Positions 7,842 through 19,009 of a stretch of DNA of 64,000 bases are shown piece by piece. The notes beneath the pieces were generated by a model. It made no database searches. It was not told where the DNA came from and saw nothing but the letters and a program-made list of their open reading frames with translations. The translations under genes were made by a program, and so were the position numbers. The stretch lies in NCBI GenBank assembly GCA_903828515.1, contig CAIKMD010000007.1, positions 248,001-312,000 of the forward strand, in the 5' to 3' direction. The stretch comes from an uncultured Rhodospirillales bacterium. Its GTDB lineage: Bacteria > Pseudomonadota > Alphaproteobacteria > ATCC43930 > CGMCC-115725. The stretch's first letter is position 1. The number at the start of each line of letters is the position of its first letter.

Positions 7842-8306
7842 TCAGCCGCGTCCGCGATAAGGCTGCACCCCCGGATCGGGCAGCCACAGGCCTTGGGGCG
7901 GCGCGCCGGTCTGCCAGAACACGTCGATCGGCATGCCGCCGCGCGGATACCAATAGCCGCCGATGCGCAGCCAGGTCGGCGCGATCGCCGCGATGACCCG
8001 CTTGGCGATGCCGATCGTGCAATCCTCGTGGAAATTGCCGTGATTGCGGAACGAACCCAAAAACAATTTGAGCGATTTGCTCTCGATCAGGAAGCCGCCG
8101 GGCGCGTAGTCGATCACCAGATGCGCGAAATCGGGCTGGCCGGTAACCGGACAGAGCGTGGTGAATTCCGGCGCCGTGAAGCGCACGAGATAAGTGTCGC
8201 CCGGATGCGGATTGGGCACGCGCTCCAGAACCGCCACATCGGGCGATTCGGGCAAGGCGGCATGGGTGCCGAGAAGTTTGAGGTCGCGATAATTCGGATC
8301 GGTCAT
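7842..8306 (-). CDS. queF: NADPH-dependent 7-cyano-7-deazaguanine (preQ0) reductase
   Basis: Reduces the nitrile of preQ0 to the amine of preQ1, the base that Tgt inserts into tRNA. This is the short unimodular type, 154 residues from the ATG at 8306; a longer frame upstream lacks family similarity and would run into tgt. The catalytic cysteine is Cys52 in [12 protein letters not shown], with Asp59 as the proton donor; the QueF motif [20 protein letters not shown] follows. Third gene of the queuosine operon, 7 bases after the tgt stop. Confidence 0.94.
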   Translation of the reverse strand: MTDPNYRDLKLLGTHAALPESPDVAVLERVPNPHPGDTYLVRFTAPEFTTLCPVTGQPDFAHLVIDYAPGGFLIESKSLKLFLGSFRNHGNFHEDCTIGIAKRVIAAIAPTWLRIGGYWYPRGGMPIDVFWQTGAPPQGLWLPDPGVQPYRGRG

Positions 8307-8313
8307 GGAACCC

Positions 8314-10469
<2,156 letters not shown>

Positions 10470-10551
10470 CAGCGTGGCTCTACCGCGAACCGCGCGGCAG
10501 GGGAAGCGGGCGCGCTTGCTCCGGCGGTGCGAACCGGCGAAAGTCGCTGGC

Positions 10552-11709
10552 ATGGTGTTTGTCTCGCGCGAGGGCGCTCCGTGGCGCGACGAGTGGTCGC
10601 TTGAGCCCGGTCTCGCTTACCTCAATCACGGCGGTTTCGGCCTCACGCCCAATTCGGTTCTGGCGGTGCAGGATTCGTGGCGTGCCCGTATCGAGCGCAA
10701 TCCGACGCGATTCCTGACCTTCGAACTCGAAGATTTGCTGCGTGAAGCCACGGCGAAAGTGGCCGCGGCGGTGAAGGCCAAATCCGAAGATCTGGTCTTC
10801 GTCGAGAACGCGACCTCCGGTCTCAACGCCGTCCTGCGCGGGATGGATTTCGAGCCGGGCGACGAAATCCTGATGACCAGCCTCGCCTATCCGGCGATCC
10901 GCAAGGCGGGGCTTTATGCGGCGTCCCGTGTCGGTGCGCGTCTGGTCGAGGCCGAGATCAAACTCCCACTGACCAGCGACGCGGACATCCTGCGCGCGGT
11001 GGCGTCGCGCCTCACGAAGCGCACGCGTCTGGCGGTGTTCGATCATGTCGCGTCGCACAGTGCGATCGTCATGCCGGTCGCGATGCTGACCCGGATCGCG
11101 CACGAGGCGGGTGCCTCGGTGATGATCGACGGCGCGCATGCGCCCGGCATGATCGCGCTCGACGTGCCCGCCGTCGGTGCCGATTGGTATGTCGGCAATC
11201 TCCATAAATGGTTTTTCGCGCCGCGCAGTTGCGGGTTCCTCTGGGCGGCGAAACCGGTGCAGGCCGGGACTCATCCGCTGGCGATCTCGCACGGGTTCAC
11301 CGAGGGATTTCGCGTCGAGTTCGAATGGACGGGAACACGTGATGTGACGGCCGCGCTCGCCGCGCCGGCGGGCATCGATTTTCACGCGCGCTTGGGCGGC
11401 GCCGCGCTGATGACGCGCAATCAGGACCTGGTTCGCGAGGCCGCGACGGAACTGGCGCGCGACTGGGGAACGGATTTGATCGCGCCGGCGGCGAATTTCG
11501 CCGCGATGGCGGTGGTGCGATTACCGTTGGCGGGCGATACCACGCCGGCGCGCGCGGGCGCGCTGATGCGCGAACTCGCCGAGCGTCATAACGTCGCGGC
11601 GGCGGTCGTATTCTTGGCCGATGCGTTGTGGGTCCGCATCGCGGCGCAGGCCTATAACGAACCCGCCGATTATCGCCGATTGGCCCCTTTGTTCCGACGC
11701 ACCGCATGA
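10552..11709 (+). CDS. PLP-dependent class V aminotransferase (isopenicillin-N-epimerase-like)
   Basis: Fold-type I PLP enzyme of the class V group. Starting at the ATG 10552 it has 385 residues. NHGGFGLTP near residue 23 is the typical N-terminal motif of the CefD/isopenicillin epimerase subgroup; [15 protein letters not shown] binds the cofactor phosphate; [15 protein letters not shown] holds the aspartate that pairs with the pyridine nitrogen; and [19 protein letters not shown] contains the Schiff-base lysine. Substrate cannot be read from the sequence; family members act as cysteine desulfurases, epimerases or kynureninase-like enzymes. The stop overlaps the next ATG by four bases. Confidence 0.85.
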   Translation: MVFVSREGAPWRDEWSLEPGLAYLNHGGFGLTPNSVLAVQDSWRARIERNPTRFLTFELEDLLREATAKVAAAVKAKSEDLVFVENATSGLNAVLRGMDFEPGDEILMTSLAYPAIRKAGLYAASRVGARLVEAEIKLPLTSDADILRAVASRLTKRTRLAVFDHVASHSAIVMPVAMLTRIAHEAGASVMIDGAHAPGMIALDVPAVGADWYVGNLHKWFFAPRSCGFLWAAKPVQAGTHPLAISHGFTEGFRVEFEWTGTRDVTAALAAPAGIDFHARLGGAALMTRNQDLVREAATELARDWGTDLIAPAANFAAMAVVRLPLAGDTTPARAGALMRELAERHNVAAAVVFLADALWVRIAAQAYNEPADYRRLAPLFRRTA

Positions 11710-13367
11710 CCCGCGCCCGGCGCAATGCGCTTGTCGGGCTCCTGTTCGGCGGCGCGATGATTTGGTTCATCTTCCTGCCGAGCTTCGCGGGCCCCCGCTT
11801 CGGGTTTGATTTCCGCCCCCCTGTCGCGCTGCCGGTTGCCCTCGTCTTCGTCGGGCTGATCGGATTGGGGCGATGGCGCCTCGGATTCGTCGCGCGCTGG
11901 CTGCTGGCCTTGCTGCTGTTGCTTGTGGCGTTGCTGCAGTTTGCCGATGGCGGCGTCGCGCGGATTCTCGATCGGCCCCTCGATCTCTATTTCGATCTGC
12001 GCCATGTGCCCAATCTCATCGGGCTCTATCTCGACGCGACGGGGCGTGTGTCGGGCAGTTTCGTTATTCTCGGCATCGCCCTGGCGCTGCTGGTGGTTTG
12101 GGCGCTTCTGGCGAGCGGGCTGGGTGCCATGGCCGAGGCGGCATGGCGTCCGACCATGGCGGCGGGCGCGATCGTCGTGGGATTGATCGGCCTGATGGTC
12201 GCGGTGCTGCCGCTTGGCGTATGGGAGCCCGTCAATCGAGGCGCCGCGACCTCATTCGGTCGGCAAGTGGCCTTGTCGTGGCGCGAATTTGCCGTCCTGC
12301 ATGGGTTCGACCATCGCTACGACGCTGCCCTTGCTGCGCGACAGCGCGAGCCGGGACAACTCCCGGGACTTGCCGGCCACGACGTCTATCTCGTCTATAT
12401 CGAAAGCTATGGCACGGTTGGGCTCGACGATCCGGCCTATCGGCAAATTCTCGCTCCCGCGTTTGCCGAGTTCGCGTCGACCGTGACCGCGGCCGATTAC
12501 CAACTGGTCGCGAGCCGGTTTCTCTCGCCGACCTATGGCGGCGGCTCGTGGCTCGCGCATGGCACGATGGCGAGCGGCGTGAAGCTCGATCAGCTTTTGT
12601 CCGAACTGGTGGTGAACGGCAACCGAAAGAGCCTGCCACGTTATCTCTCGGCGGCGGGGTATCGCACGGTCGAGGTAATGCCGGGGATCAAGGATCCGTA
12701 TCCCGAAGGCGTTTTCTGGGGGTTCGACGCGCATTATTACGCGGCCGAACTCGGGTATACCGGTCCCGAATTCGGCTGGTTCGATGTCCCCGATCAGTAC
12801 ACGCTGCGCGAATTCGCCGCGCGCGAATTGAAGCCCGGCCACGCGCCGCTTTTCGCGCAGATCGTGCTGGTATCGAGCCACACGCCGTTCGCGCCGGTGC
12901 CGCCTTATCTCGCCGATTGGTCCGATGCTGGCGCGTTCGACACCGTGCCGAAAGCGGATTGGCCGCGCATCTATGCGCAGCCCGATTGGAACGATCTCGA
13001 CCGGCCTTATCTCGACAGCATTGCCTACGATCTGAAGACGCTCGGTCATTGGCTCGCGGGTCTCGACGGCGCGCCGTTGGTGATCATTCTCGGCGATCAC
13101 CAGCCGCCCGATCTCACGCGCGGCGCCAACGGATCGTGGACGGTGCCGGTCTATGCCCTGTCGCGCGATGCGGCTCTATTGAAGCCGTTCATCGCGCAGG
13201 GTTTCATCGCGGGCGATGAGCCGCCAGCGACCGATCATCCGGCCGGCATGGAAAATTTTCTCGGCGCGTTTCTCGACGCCTACGGGCCTAATTCCGTGCC
13301 AGAACCCGCGTCAGCGCCGCCGCAAATCCATGACGCTCTGTCTTCGTCCCCACCGTCACGCGAATAA
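11706..13367 (+). CDS. Membrane-bound sulfatase/alkaline-phosphatase-fold protein (LTA-synthase-like)
   Basis: A 553-residue inner-membrane protein. The N-terminal 185 residues hold about five hydrophobic segments (for example VALVFVGLIGLG, WLLALLLLLVALLQF, FVILGIALALLVVWALLASG). The periplasmic domain starts near VYLVYIESYGTVG, has PTYGGGSWLAHGTMASG (the place of the nucleophilic Thr/Ser in phosphoglycerol and phosphoethanolamine transferases), SSHTPFAPVPPY, and the late metal site IILGDHQPPD. Such enzymes move phosphoglycerol or phosphoethanolamine groups onto glycans or lipids; which one is unknown. It is translationally coupled to the aminotransferase and overlaps the convergent hisC-like gene by 80 bp. 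Confidence 0.75.
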   Translation: MTRARRNALVGLLFGGAMIWFIFLPSFAGPRFGFDFRPPVALPVALVFVGLIGLGRWRLGFVARWLLALLLLLVALLQFADGGVARILDRPLDLYFDLRHVPNLIGLYLDATGRVSGSFVILGIALALLVVWALLASGLGAMAEAAWRPTMAAGAIVVGLIGLMVAVLPLGVWEPVNRGAATSFGRQVALSWREFAVLHGFDHRYDAALAARQREPGQLPGLAGHDVYLVYIESYGTVGLDDPAYRQILAPAFAEFASTVTAADYQLVASRFLSPTYGGGSWLAHGTMASGVKLDQLLSELVVNGNRKSLPRYLSAAGYRTVEVMPGIKDPYPEGVFWGFDAHYYAAELGYTGPEFGWFDVPDQYTLREFAARELKPGHAPLFAQIVLVSSHTPFAPVPPYLADWSDAGAFDTVPKADWPRIYAQPDWNDLDRPYLDSIAYDLKTLGHWLAGLDGAPLVIILGDHQPPDLTRGANGSWTVPVYALSRDAALLKPFIAQGFIAGDEPPATDHPAGMENFLGAFLDAYGPNSVPEPASAPPQIHDALSSSPPSRE

Positions 13368-14382
13368 GCCGGTCGAGCGGCGCTACGCCCGGCATGCGCA
13401 GGAACACGGATTCGTCGTCGAGCAATCTTGCCAGCGTGCGTCGCGCGCGATCGCCGTCGCCCATGTCGATAGCGACAAAATTGGTCGCCGACGGCAGCGC
13501 TTTCAGGCCCAAGCTTTCGGCAAGCGCGACGTAATCGCGTTTGCCCTCTTCGACGCGGGCGACCACCGAGGTGATGAATTCCTGATCGCCGAGCGAGGCA
13601 AGCGCCGCTTCCTGCGACAGGCGGGTGACCCCGAAATGATGGCGGATCTTGTCGAAGGTGGCGATCAATCCTTTGGCGCCGATCGCATAGCCGACGCGGG
13701 CGCCGGCCATGCCGTGCGCTTTCGAGAAGGTGCGGATATGGACGACGCGTTCGTCGTCGGGATCGAGCGGGGGCAGCGAACCGGTTGGCGCGAAATCGCT
13801 GTAGGCCTCATCGAGCACCAACAACGCGCCGGCCGGCAATCGCGCCAACACGGCCTTTTGTTCGTCGATCGAAAGCCAACTTCCGGTCGGGTTATCGGGG
13901 TTCGACAGATAGACGAGACGCGCGTCGTTCTTCGCTGCGACGTCGGCGAGGGCTGACGCATCGTTGCGGAAATCGCGATAGGGGGCGGTCACGAACTTGC
14001 CGCCGAAGCCGGCGACGTGAAAGGCAAAGGTCGGATAGCCGCCGTGCGACATCGCGACCGGATCGCCGGGGTCGATCGTTGAACGCACGATGAGGCCGAG
14101 GAGATCGTCCGCGCCGATGCCGAGCCCGATGTTCTCGCGCGCGACGCCGTGATGGCGCGCCAGCGCCTCGCGCAGCTCATAGCCTTCCGGATCGCAATAC
14201 CAGTTGATGCGGGCGGCACCGGCATTGATCGCGGCGACGGCTTTGGGCGACGGGCCGAATGCGCTTTCGTTGGCGCCGATGCGGATCCTGATCGCATGAC
14301 CGAGTCGTCGCTCGAACGCTTCGGGCGGCACGAACGGCACGACCGCCGGCAGGGCACCGACCAGTCGCGAATAGCGGATCAT
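13288..14382 (-). CDS. Histidinol-phosphate aminotransferase-like class I/II aminotransferase
   Basis: PLP enzyme of the HisC subgroup, 364 residues. RIGANESAFGPSPKA near residue 35 matches the LxxNENPxGPSP motif, YLSNPDNPTGSWLS the PLP-contacting Asn-Pro, LLVLDEAYSDFAP the aspartate and tyrosine contacts, and RTFSKAHGMAGARVGY the Schiff-base lysine. Histidinol-phosphate is the likeliest substrate, but HisC-like enzymes also serve aromatic amino acids, and no other his biosynthesis gene is nearby, so no symbol is given. Its 3' end overlaps the convergent sulfatase-fold gene by 80 bp. Confidence 0.83.
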   Translation of the reverse strand: MIRYSRLVGALPAVVPFVPPEAFERRLGHAIRIRIGANESAFGPSPKAVAAINAGAARINWYCDPEGYELREALARHHGVARENIGLGIGADDLLGLIVRSTIDPGDPVAMSHGGYPTFAFHVAGFGGKFVTAPYRDFRNDASALADVAAKNDARLVYLSNPDNPTGSWLSIDEQKAVLARLPAGALLVLDEAYSDFAPTGSLPPLDPDDERVVHIRTFSKAHGMAGARVGYAIGAKGLIATFDKIRHHFGVTRLSQEAALASLGDQEFITSVVARVEEGKRDYVALAESLGLKALPSATNFVAIDMGDGDRARRTLARLLDDESVFLRMPGVAPLDRLIRVTVGTKTERHGFAAALTRVLARN

Positions 14383-14405
14383 GTCAGATCGAAACGGAGA
14401 GGGCG

Positions 14406-14636
14406 TCAGCCCCGGTCGTGCGCCGCGCGGTCGCCCGCGGTGGTCGCGGTCGGGGCGGGCGGAGTCACCTGTTGCGGCGGCGCGCTGGTGACTTCTTCGT
14501 CCTCTTTCATCCCGGACTTGAATGCCTTGAGGCCTTTGGCGAAGTCGCCCATCACGCGCGGCAGCTTGCCGGCCCCGAACAGGAGCACGACAATCAACAA
14601 CACGACCAACCAGTGAACCAAGCTAAACGAGCCCAT
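14406..14636 (-). CDS. tatA: Twin-arginine translocase subunit TatA
   Basis: Pore-forming subunit of the Tat pathway that exports folded proteins. From the ATG 14636 it has 76 residues: a short N-terminal helix [22 protein letters not shown], the hinge FGAGKLP, then an amphipathic helix ([21 protein letters not shown]) and a charged/proline tail. Phe at the FG position and the lack of a longer cytoplasmic domain favour TatA over TatB. A longer upstream start (14672) would put 12 polar residues before the membrane helix. No tatB or tatC gene is in this window. Confidence 0.9.
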   Translation of the reverse strand: MGSFSLVHWLVVLLIVVLLFGAGKLPRVMGDFAKGLKAFKSGMKEDEEVTSAPPQQVTPPAPTATTAGDRAAHDRG

Positions 14637-14773
14637 GGACACAACCCTAGGGAAAGCAATCTCCGTGCGCAATGGCGCAGCCTAACCCCCCGTTTGTCAA
14701 GGGGAAACGGGTAATTTGCCATCGGCTTCCGGGGCGATATGTGGCATCGGGGATGAGCCGATGCTAGGCTCGG

Positions 14774-15592
14774 ATGATGCGAAATTGGGTCGTCGGCATC
14801 CTCGCCGGGGTTGCCGGGATGGCGGTGGGCGCCGCCCTCGTGGTGGTCGAACGCTACGTTCATGCGGTGCCGCTTCCCGCACCGACGGCACAGCAGGCGT
14901 CCTTGCCGCCGGTTCCCGAAGAACCGCCGCAAGCCGCGCCCGAGCCGGCACCGCCCGCCGCGCCCGACCTTCCCACCGTCGATGTAGCCCCTCACGTCGT
15001 GCATACGGTTCCCGACGAGGACACGCCGGCGCCCAAGGCGACCATCTTCGATCGCAATGGGCGTGAGATCACGTCGCGCAATAACAACACGCCGCCACCC
15101 TCCTACGTCCCGTCGCCGTCGCCGATGCCGCCGAACGCGGCAACCGCGCCGTCATCGCGGGGACCGTTGATCCTGCCGCAATTCGCCGCCAAGCCGGCGC
15201 CGCCCTCCGCGGGAAATTTTTCCGGTGCGGCCAACGCGAGCGGCGGCATTGCCTTGGTAGTCGGCGGCCGGCCGGTGGCGCTCTTTGGCGTGCGCCCGCC
15301 CGACGCGCGCGATCGCTGCGGGCTGGGTCCCGGTGATGCGCGCTCTTGCGCCGATGTCGCGCGCGACGCGCTGGCGCAGCGGTTGCAGCGCAATTCCAAT
15401 GTGAATTGTCGAATTCCGCCCGGCCAGCGCGGCAATCCCGCGGCCATTTGCACGGATAACAGCGGCACCGATCTTGGCAGCTTTCTCGTCAACGAAGGTC
15501 TGGCTCTTGCCGATACCGGTTCAAGCTACGAATATTTCGGCGCCGAGGGCGTCGCTCGCTCGTTCCGGCGCGGGCTCTGGCGCAACCGATAG
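14774..15592 (+). CDS. Membrane-anchored protein with thermonuclease-like (SNase) fold, probably inactive
   Basis: 272 residues: an N-terminal membrane anchor or uncleaved signal (WVVGILAGVAGMAVGAALVVV), a long Pro/Ala/Glu linker (about 35-145), then a C-terminal region resembling staphylococcal nuclease folds: GGRPVALFGVRPPDARDRC, spacing to RDALAQRLQR, and GTDLGSFLVNEGLALAD near the end. The residues that act in thermonucleases (Arg35, Glu43, Arg87) seem replaced: VALFG instead of VRLFG, PPD instead of APE, and no DxYGR motif. Four cysteines in the domain may form disulfides. It ends 11 bases before the moxR-like gene. Function is not known. Confidence 0.6.
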   Translation: MMRNWVVGILAGVAGMAVGAALVVVERYVHAVPLPAPTAQQASLPPVPEEPPQAAPEPAPPAAPDLPTVDVAPHVVHTVPDEDTPAPKATIFDRNGREITSRNNNTPPPSYVPSPSPMPPNAATAPSSRGPLILPQFAAKPAPPSAGNFSGAANASGGIALVVGGRPVALFGVRPPDARDRCGLGPGDARSCADVARDALAQRLQRNSNVNCRIPPGQRGNPAAICTDNSGTDLGSFLVNEGLALADTGSSYEYFGAEGVARSFRRGLWRNR

Positions 15593-15603
15593 GAAAGAAA
15601 AAC

Positions 15604-16452
15604 ATGGCGCGGTTCGACGGCACGGAAAGTTACATCGCGACCGAGGATCTGCGCGTTGCGGTGAACGCCGCCGTCGCGCTCGAACGGCCGCTCTTGGTGA
15701 AGGGAGAACCCGGGACCGGCAAGACGATCCTGGCGCACGAGATCGCCAAGGCGCTGGGCAAGGATTTGATTGCCTGGCACATCAAATCGACGACCAAGGC
15801 GCAGCAGGGACTTTACGAATACGACGCGGTAACGCGGCTGCGCGATGGCCAGCTCGGCGATCCGAAGGTGGCCGATATCGGCAACTACATCGTCCAGGGC
15901 AAGTTGTGGCAGGCCTTCACCGCCGACGTGGCGCCGGTTCTCCTCATCGACGAGATCGACAAGGCGGATATCGAATTCCCCAACGATCTGCTGCTCGAAC
16001 TCGATCGGATGGAATTCTACGTCTATGAAACTCGCGAGACGGTGAAGGCGAAGCACCGGCCGGTCGTAATCATCACCTCCAACAACGAGAAGGAACTCCC
16101 CGACGCGTTCCTGCGCCGCTGTTTCTTCCACTACATCCGCTTTCCCGATCGCGACACGATGACGAAGATCGTCGATGTGCATTATCCCGGTCTGCAAAAG
16201 GCCCTGCTGCGCGAGGCCTTGACCGTATTTTATGACGTCCGCGAAGTGCCGGGCCTCAAAAAGAAACCCTCGACCTCGGAATTGCTCGACTGGATCAAGC
16301 TGCTGATGGTGGAAGACGTCTCGCCCGAGACGCTGCGTCAGCGCGATCCGGCGAAGCTCATTCCGCCGCTGCACGGCGCGCTCCTGAAGAACGAGCAGGA
16401 CGTGCATTTGTTCGAGCGGCTGGCGTTCCTCAATCGGCGCGAGCGCGGCTGA
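15604..16452 (+). CDS. MoxR-family AAA+ ATPase
   Basis: AAA+ chaperone-like ATPase, 282 residues. Walker A is VKGEPGTGKTILAHEIAKAL near residue 33, Walker B is VLLIDEIDKAD near 115, sensor 1 is VIITSNNEKELPDAFLRRCF with an arginine finger pair. MoxR/CbbQ-type ATPases act with VWA-domain partners to mature or insert cofactors into enzymes, and here the next gene is exactly such a partner, overlapping by one base (TGATG). An AGGAAAG ribosome site precedes the ATG. The client enzyme is not in the window, so the function stays general. Confidence 0.9.
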   Translation: MARFDGTESYIATEDLRVAVNAAVALERPLLVKGEPGTGKTILAHEIAKALGKDLIAWHIKSTTKAQQGLYEYDAVTRLRDGQLGDPKVADIGNYIVQGKLWQAFTADVAPVLLIDEIDKADIEFPNDLLLELDRMEFYVYETRETVKAKHRPVVIITSNNEKELPDAFLRRCFFHYIRFPDRDTMTKIVDVHYPGLQKALLREALTVFYDVREVPGLKKKPSTSELLDWIKLLMVEDVSPETLRQRDPAKLIPPLHGALLKNEQDVHLFERLAFLNRRERG

Positions 16453-17627
16453 TGTTTTTCGGCTTTCTCTTCGAACTGCGCGAAGCGAAGGTCCCGGTCT
16501 CGCTCAAGGAATTCCTCGTCCTGATGGATGCGATGCGGTTGAACGTCGCCGCCTACAGCGTCGAGGATTTTTATTATCTCGCGCGCACCGCGCTGGTGAA
16601 GGACGAGCGCCATCTCGACAAGTTCGATCTGGTCTTCGGCCATTATTTCAAAGGCCTCGAAGCGCCGGCGGACGCGACGCCCGCGATCCCCGCGGAATGG
16701 CTCAAGGCGCTGGGCGAGAAACTCCTGACCGACGAGGAAAAGAAACAGATCGAGGCGATGGGCGGCTGGGCGAAGCTGATGGAGACGCTGCAGGAACGCC
16801 TCAACGAACAAAAGGGCCGCCACGAAGGTGGCAAGAAATGGATCGGCACCGCCGGCACGTCGCCCTATGGCGCACACGGCTACAATCCCGAAGGCGTCCG
16901 CATCGGTCAGGAAGAAGGCCGCAACAGTCGTGCGGTGAAGGTGTGGGACAAGCGCGAGTTCCGCAATCTCGACGACCGCATCGAACTCGGCACGCGCAAC
17001 ATCAAGGTGGCGCTGCGGCGCCTCAGGCAGTTCGCGCGCGAGGGCGCCGACCTCGAACTCGATCTCGATGACACGATCCGCTCGACCGCGCGCAATGCGG
17101 GTTGGCTCGATCTGAAGCTGGTGCGCGAGCGGCGCAACGCGGTGAAGGTGCTTCTCTTGCTCGATATCGGCGGCTCGATGGACGGGCATATCCGCACCTG
17201 CGCCGAATTGTTCTCGGCCGCCTCGACCGAGTTCAAGCATCTCTCGTCTTTCTATTTCCACAACTGCCCCTACGAGGCGCTGTGGCCGGACGCGAATCGG
17301 CGTCGGGTCGAGCACATGTCGACGCTCGAAATCCTGCGCACCTACGATCCCAGCTACAAGCTGATCTTCGTCGGTGATGCCAGCATGAGTCCCTACGAGA
17401 TCGACGAGCCCGGCGCGAGCGTCGAGCATTTCAACGACGAATCGGGGGCGGTCTGGATGGGCCGGCTGCTCGCGGCCTATCCCAAGGCGATCTGGCTCAA
17501 TCCGGTACCCGAACGCTATTGGGGCGGCACGATGTCGATCGGGATGATGCGAACCCTGATGGGTGAGCGGATGTTTCCACTCACCCTCGAGGGTCTCGAT
17601 CGCGCGATGCGGCGGCTGACGCGATAG
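16452..17627 (+). CDS. VWA-domain protein, CoxE-like partner of the MoxR ATPase
   Basis: 391 residues with an N-terminal helical region (about 1-200, including MGGWAKLMETLQERLNEQKG) and a C-terminal von Willebrand A-type domain. The metal-ion site reads VLLLLDIGGSMDGHIRTC; the first serine of the usual DxSxS is a glycine. Further on are SSFYFHNCPYEALW and LIFVGDASMSPYEI, then SVEHFNDESGAVWMGRLLAAYP. The MoxR-CoxE pairing is known from CO dehydrogenase and related maturation systems, but many bacteria carry such pairs with no assigned client. One-base overlap with the ATPase gene. Confidence 0.88.
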   Translation: MFFGFLFELREAKVPVSLKEFLVLMDAMRLNVAAYSVEDFYYLARTALVKDERHLDKFDLVFGHYFKGLEAPADATPAIPAEWLKALGEKLLTDEEKKQIEAMGGWAKLMETLQERLNEQKGRHEGGKKWIGTAGTSPYGAHGYNPEGVRIGQEEGRNSRAVKVWDKREFRNLDDRIELGTRNIKVALRRLRQFAREGADLELDLDDTIRSTARNAGWLDLKLVRERRNAVKVLLLLDIGGSMDGHIRTCAELFSAASTEFKHLSSFYFHNCPYEALWPDANRRRVEHMSTLEILRTYDPSYKLIFVGDASMSPYEIDEPGASVEHFNDESGAVWMGRLLAAYPKAIWLNPVPERYWGGTMSIGMMRTLMGERMFPLTLEGLDRAMRRLTR

Positions 17628-17639
17628 TCGGCCGAGCGG

Positions 17640-17981
17640 TCAGGCTGCGTTGTGCTGCTTCTTGGGCGGCACGTAGGCCATCGCGGCATGCTCGGTGCAG
17701 TAGGGCTTGCCCGGCGTCGGCCGCTTGCCGCAGAAGTGGAAACCGGCTTCACCCGGATGGCCCAGCGGCCAGGTGCAGGACGGCGCCGTGATGCCGACGA
17801 CGCGCCGGGTCGGCGGGCGCTTCAGCGGCGACGGACGAGGCGTGAGCAGCAGGCGATGCGCCTTGCCGACCACGGCGTTCTTGCTGATCCCCAGCCGGCG
17901 GCCGATTTCGGCCGTTGAGTGACCCTCAGCCCAAAGTGCGGAAAGCTGCTCCATGAGTTCCGGCGACCAAATCGATTCCAT
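17640..17981 (-). CDS. gcrA: GcrA-family cell-cycle transcriptional regulator
   Basis: A sigma70-associated regulator restricted to alphaproteobacteria, which activates promoters carrying methylated GANTC sites. The 113 residues have the helix-turn-helix at the N-terminus (WSPELMEQLSALWAEGHSTA and GRRLGISKNAVVGKAHRL), a Pro/Arg linker, and the C-terminal CTWPLGHPGEAGFHFCGKRP and KPYCTEHAAMAY motif typical of GcrA. It is shorter than the Caulobacter protein (about 170 residues), as often in Rhodospirillales-like genomes. It converges with the CoxE-like gene. This gene is one of the better taxonomic markers in the window. Confidence 0.92.
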   Translation of the reverse strand: MESIWSPELMEQLSALWAEGHSTAEIGRRLGISKNAVVGKAHRLLLTPRPSPLKRPPTRRVVGITAPSCTWPLGHPGEAGFHFCGKRPTPGKPYCTEHAAMAYVPPKKQHNAA

Positions 17982-18152
17982 AGTCTCGCTCCCACCGTAT
18001 CCTGTGGCATTTCGGTCTCAAGACCGCAAGATATGGTAGCACTATGGGAAGATGACTCAAAGCTTACGATTCGGAGAAAGCGGTCTTATCCCCAACCTTT
18101 AAGCGCCGGGAGCGGGTGCCTGGGACGGAAATGGCGGAATCCCGCCCGGCCG

Positions 18153-18905
18153 CTACTGGGCGCCCGGTTTGGTGGCGAAGGTCAGGTAGTTTACCCGCAA
18201 GCCGGGCTGGATGCGCCACCGGTCCCGCCACGGGTCGTAGCCTAGGCCGCTGATATCGCCGAGGCTGAGCCCGGCACTGCGAAGATCGCGCGCGAGCTCG
18301 GATGGGCGGCGGAACTTCCCGTACTCGTGGGTCCCCCGCGGCAGCCAGCGCATGACGTATTCGGCGCCGAGGATGGCGACCAGAAAGGCCGCCGGCGTGC
18401 GGTTGAGAGTCGAGGCGATCAAAGCGCCCCCCGATTTCACCAGCGCCGCAGCCTGAGCGATGAACAAGGTGGGATCGGCGGCGTGTTCGACGACTTCGAG
18501 CGCGAGCACGGCATCGAATCGGATGTTTTCAGCGGCGAGATCCTCGGCGTTTTGGGCGCGGTAATCGATCGCCAGACCCTGGCCCTCGGCATGATCGCGC
18601 GCGACTCCGAGGGCGGCCTCGTCGGCGTCGATCCCGGTGACGGTAAAGCCCAGTCGTGTCAGCGGCTCGCACATCAAGCCGCCGCCACAGCCGATATCGA
18701 GGAGTCGCAGACCGGCGAAGGGTCGCGGTTGCTTGGGATCGCGGCTGAAATGCGCCGCGAGGCGGTCGCGTACATAAGAGAGCCGCGCCGGGTTGAGCCG
18801 GTGCAGCGGGCGAAACGGCCCATCCTCGTCCCACCATTGCGGTGCCAGGGCGCTGAAGCGCGCGATCTCGTCGCGGTCGATCGAGGTTTGACGGTCTGCT
18901 GTCAC
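18153..18905 (-). CDS. ubiG: Ubiquinone biosynthesis O-methyltransferase
   Basis: Carries out both O-methylations in ubiquinone synthesis. I chose the GTG at 18905 (MTADRQTSIDRDEIARFSAL), because UbiG proteins start a few residues before the conserved E-I-x-x-F-S-x-L-A-P-x-WWD motif, seen here as DEIARFSALAPQWWDEDG; a start at 18992 would add 29 unrelated residues. SAM-binding motif I is LRLLDIGCGGGLMCEPL, followed by VTGIDADEAAL, and the late STLNRTPAAFLVAI is characteristic. Length from this start is 250, normal for the family. Divergent from lysC. Confidence 0.93.
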   Translation of the reverse strand: MTADRQTSIDRDEIARFSALAPQWWDEDGPFRPLHRLNPARLSYVRDRLAAHFSRDPKQPRPFAGLRLLDIGCGGGLMCEPLTRLGFTVTGIDADEAALGVARDHAEGQGLAIDYRAQNAEDLAAENIRFDAVLALEVVEHAADPTLFIAQAAALVKSGGALIASTLNRTPAAFLVAILGAEYVMRWLPRGTHEYGKFRRPSELARDLRSAGLSLGDISGLGYDPWRDRWRIQPGLRVNYLTFATKPGAQ

Positions 18906-19009
18906 GATTGCCTTCCCGGGCGAGAGTATGTATAGCCCGAAGGGGGCCGGCAACGCTGTTGTCGGCACTGTTTCACCCTTTCTCGCCATCATGATGCAGG
19001 TCGGGGCGC

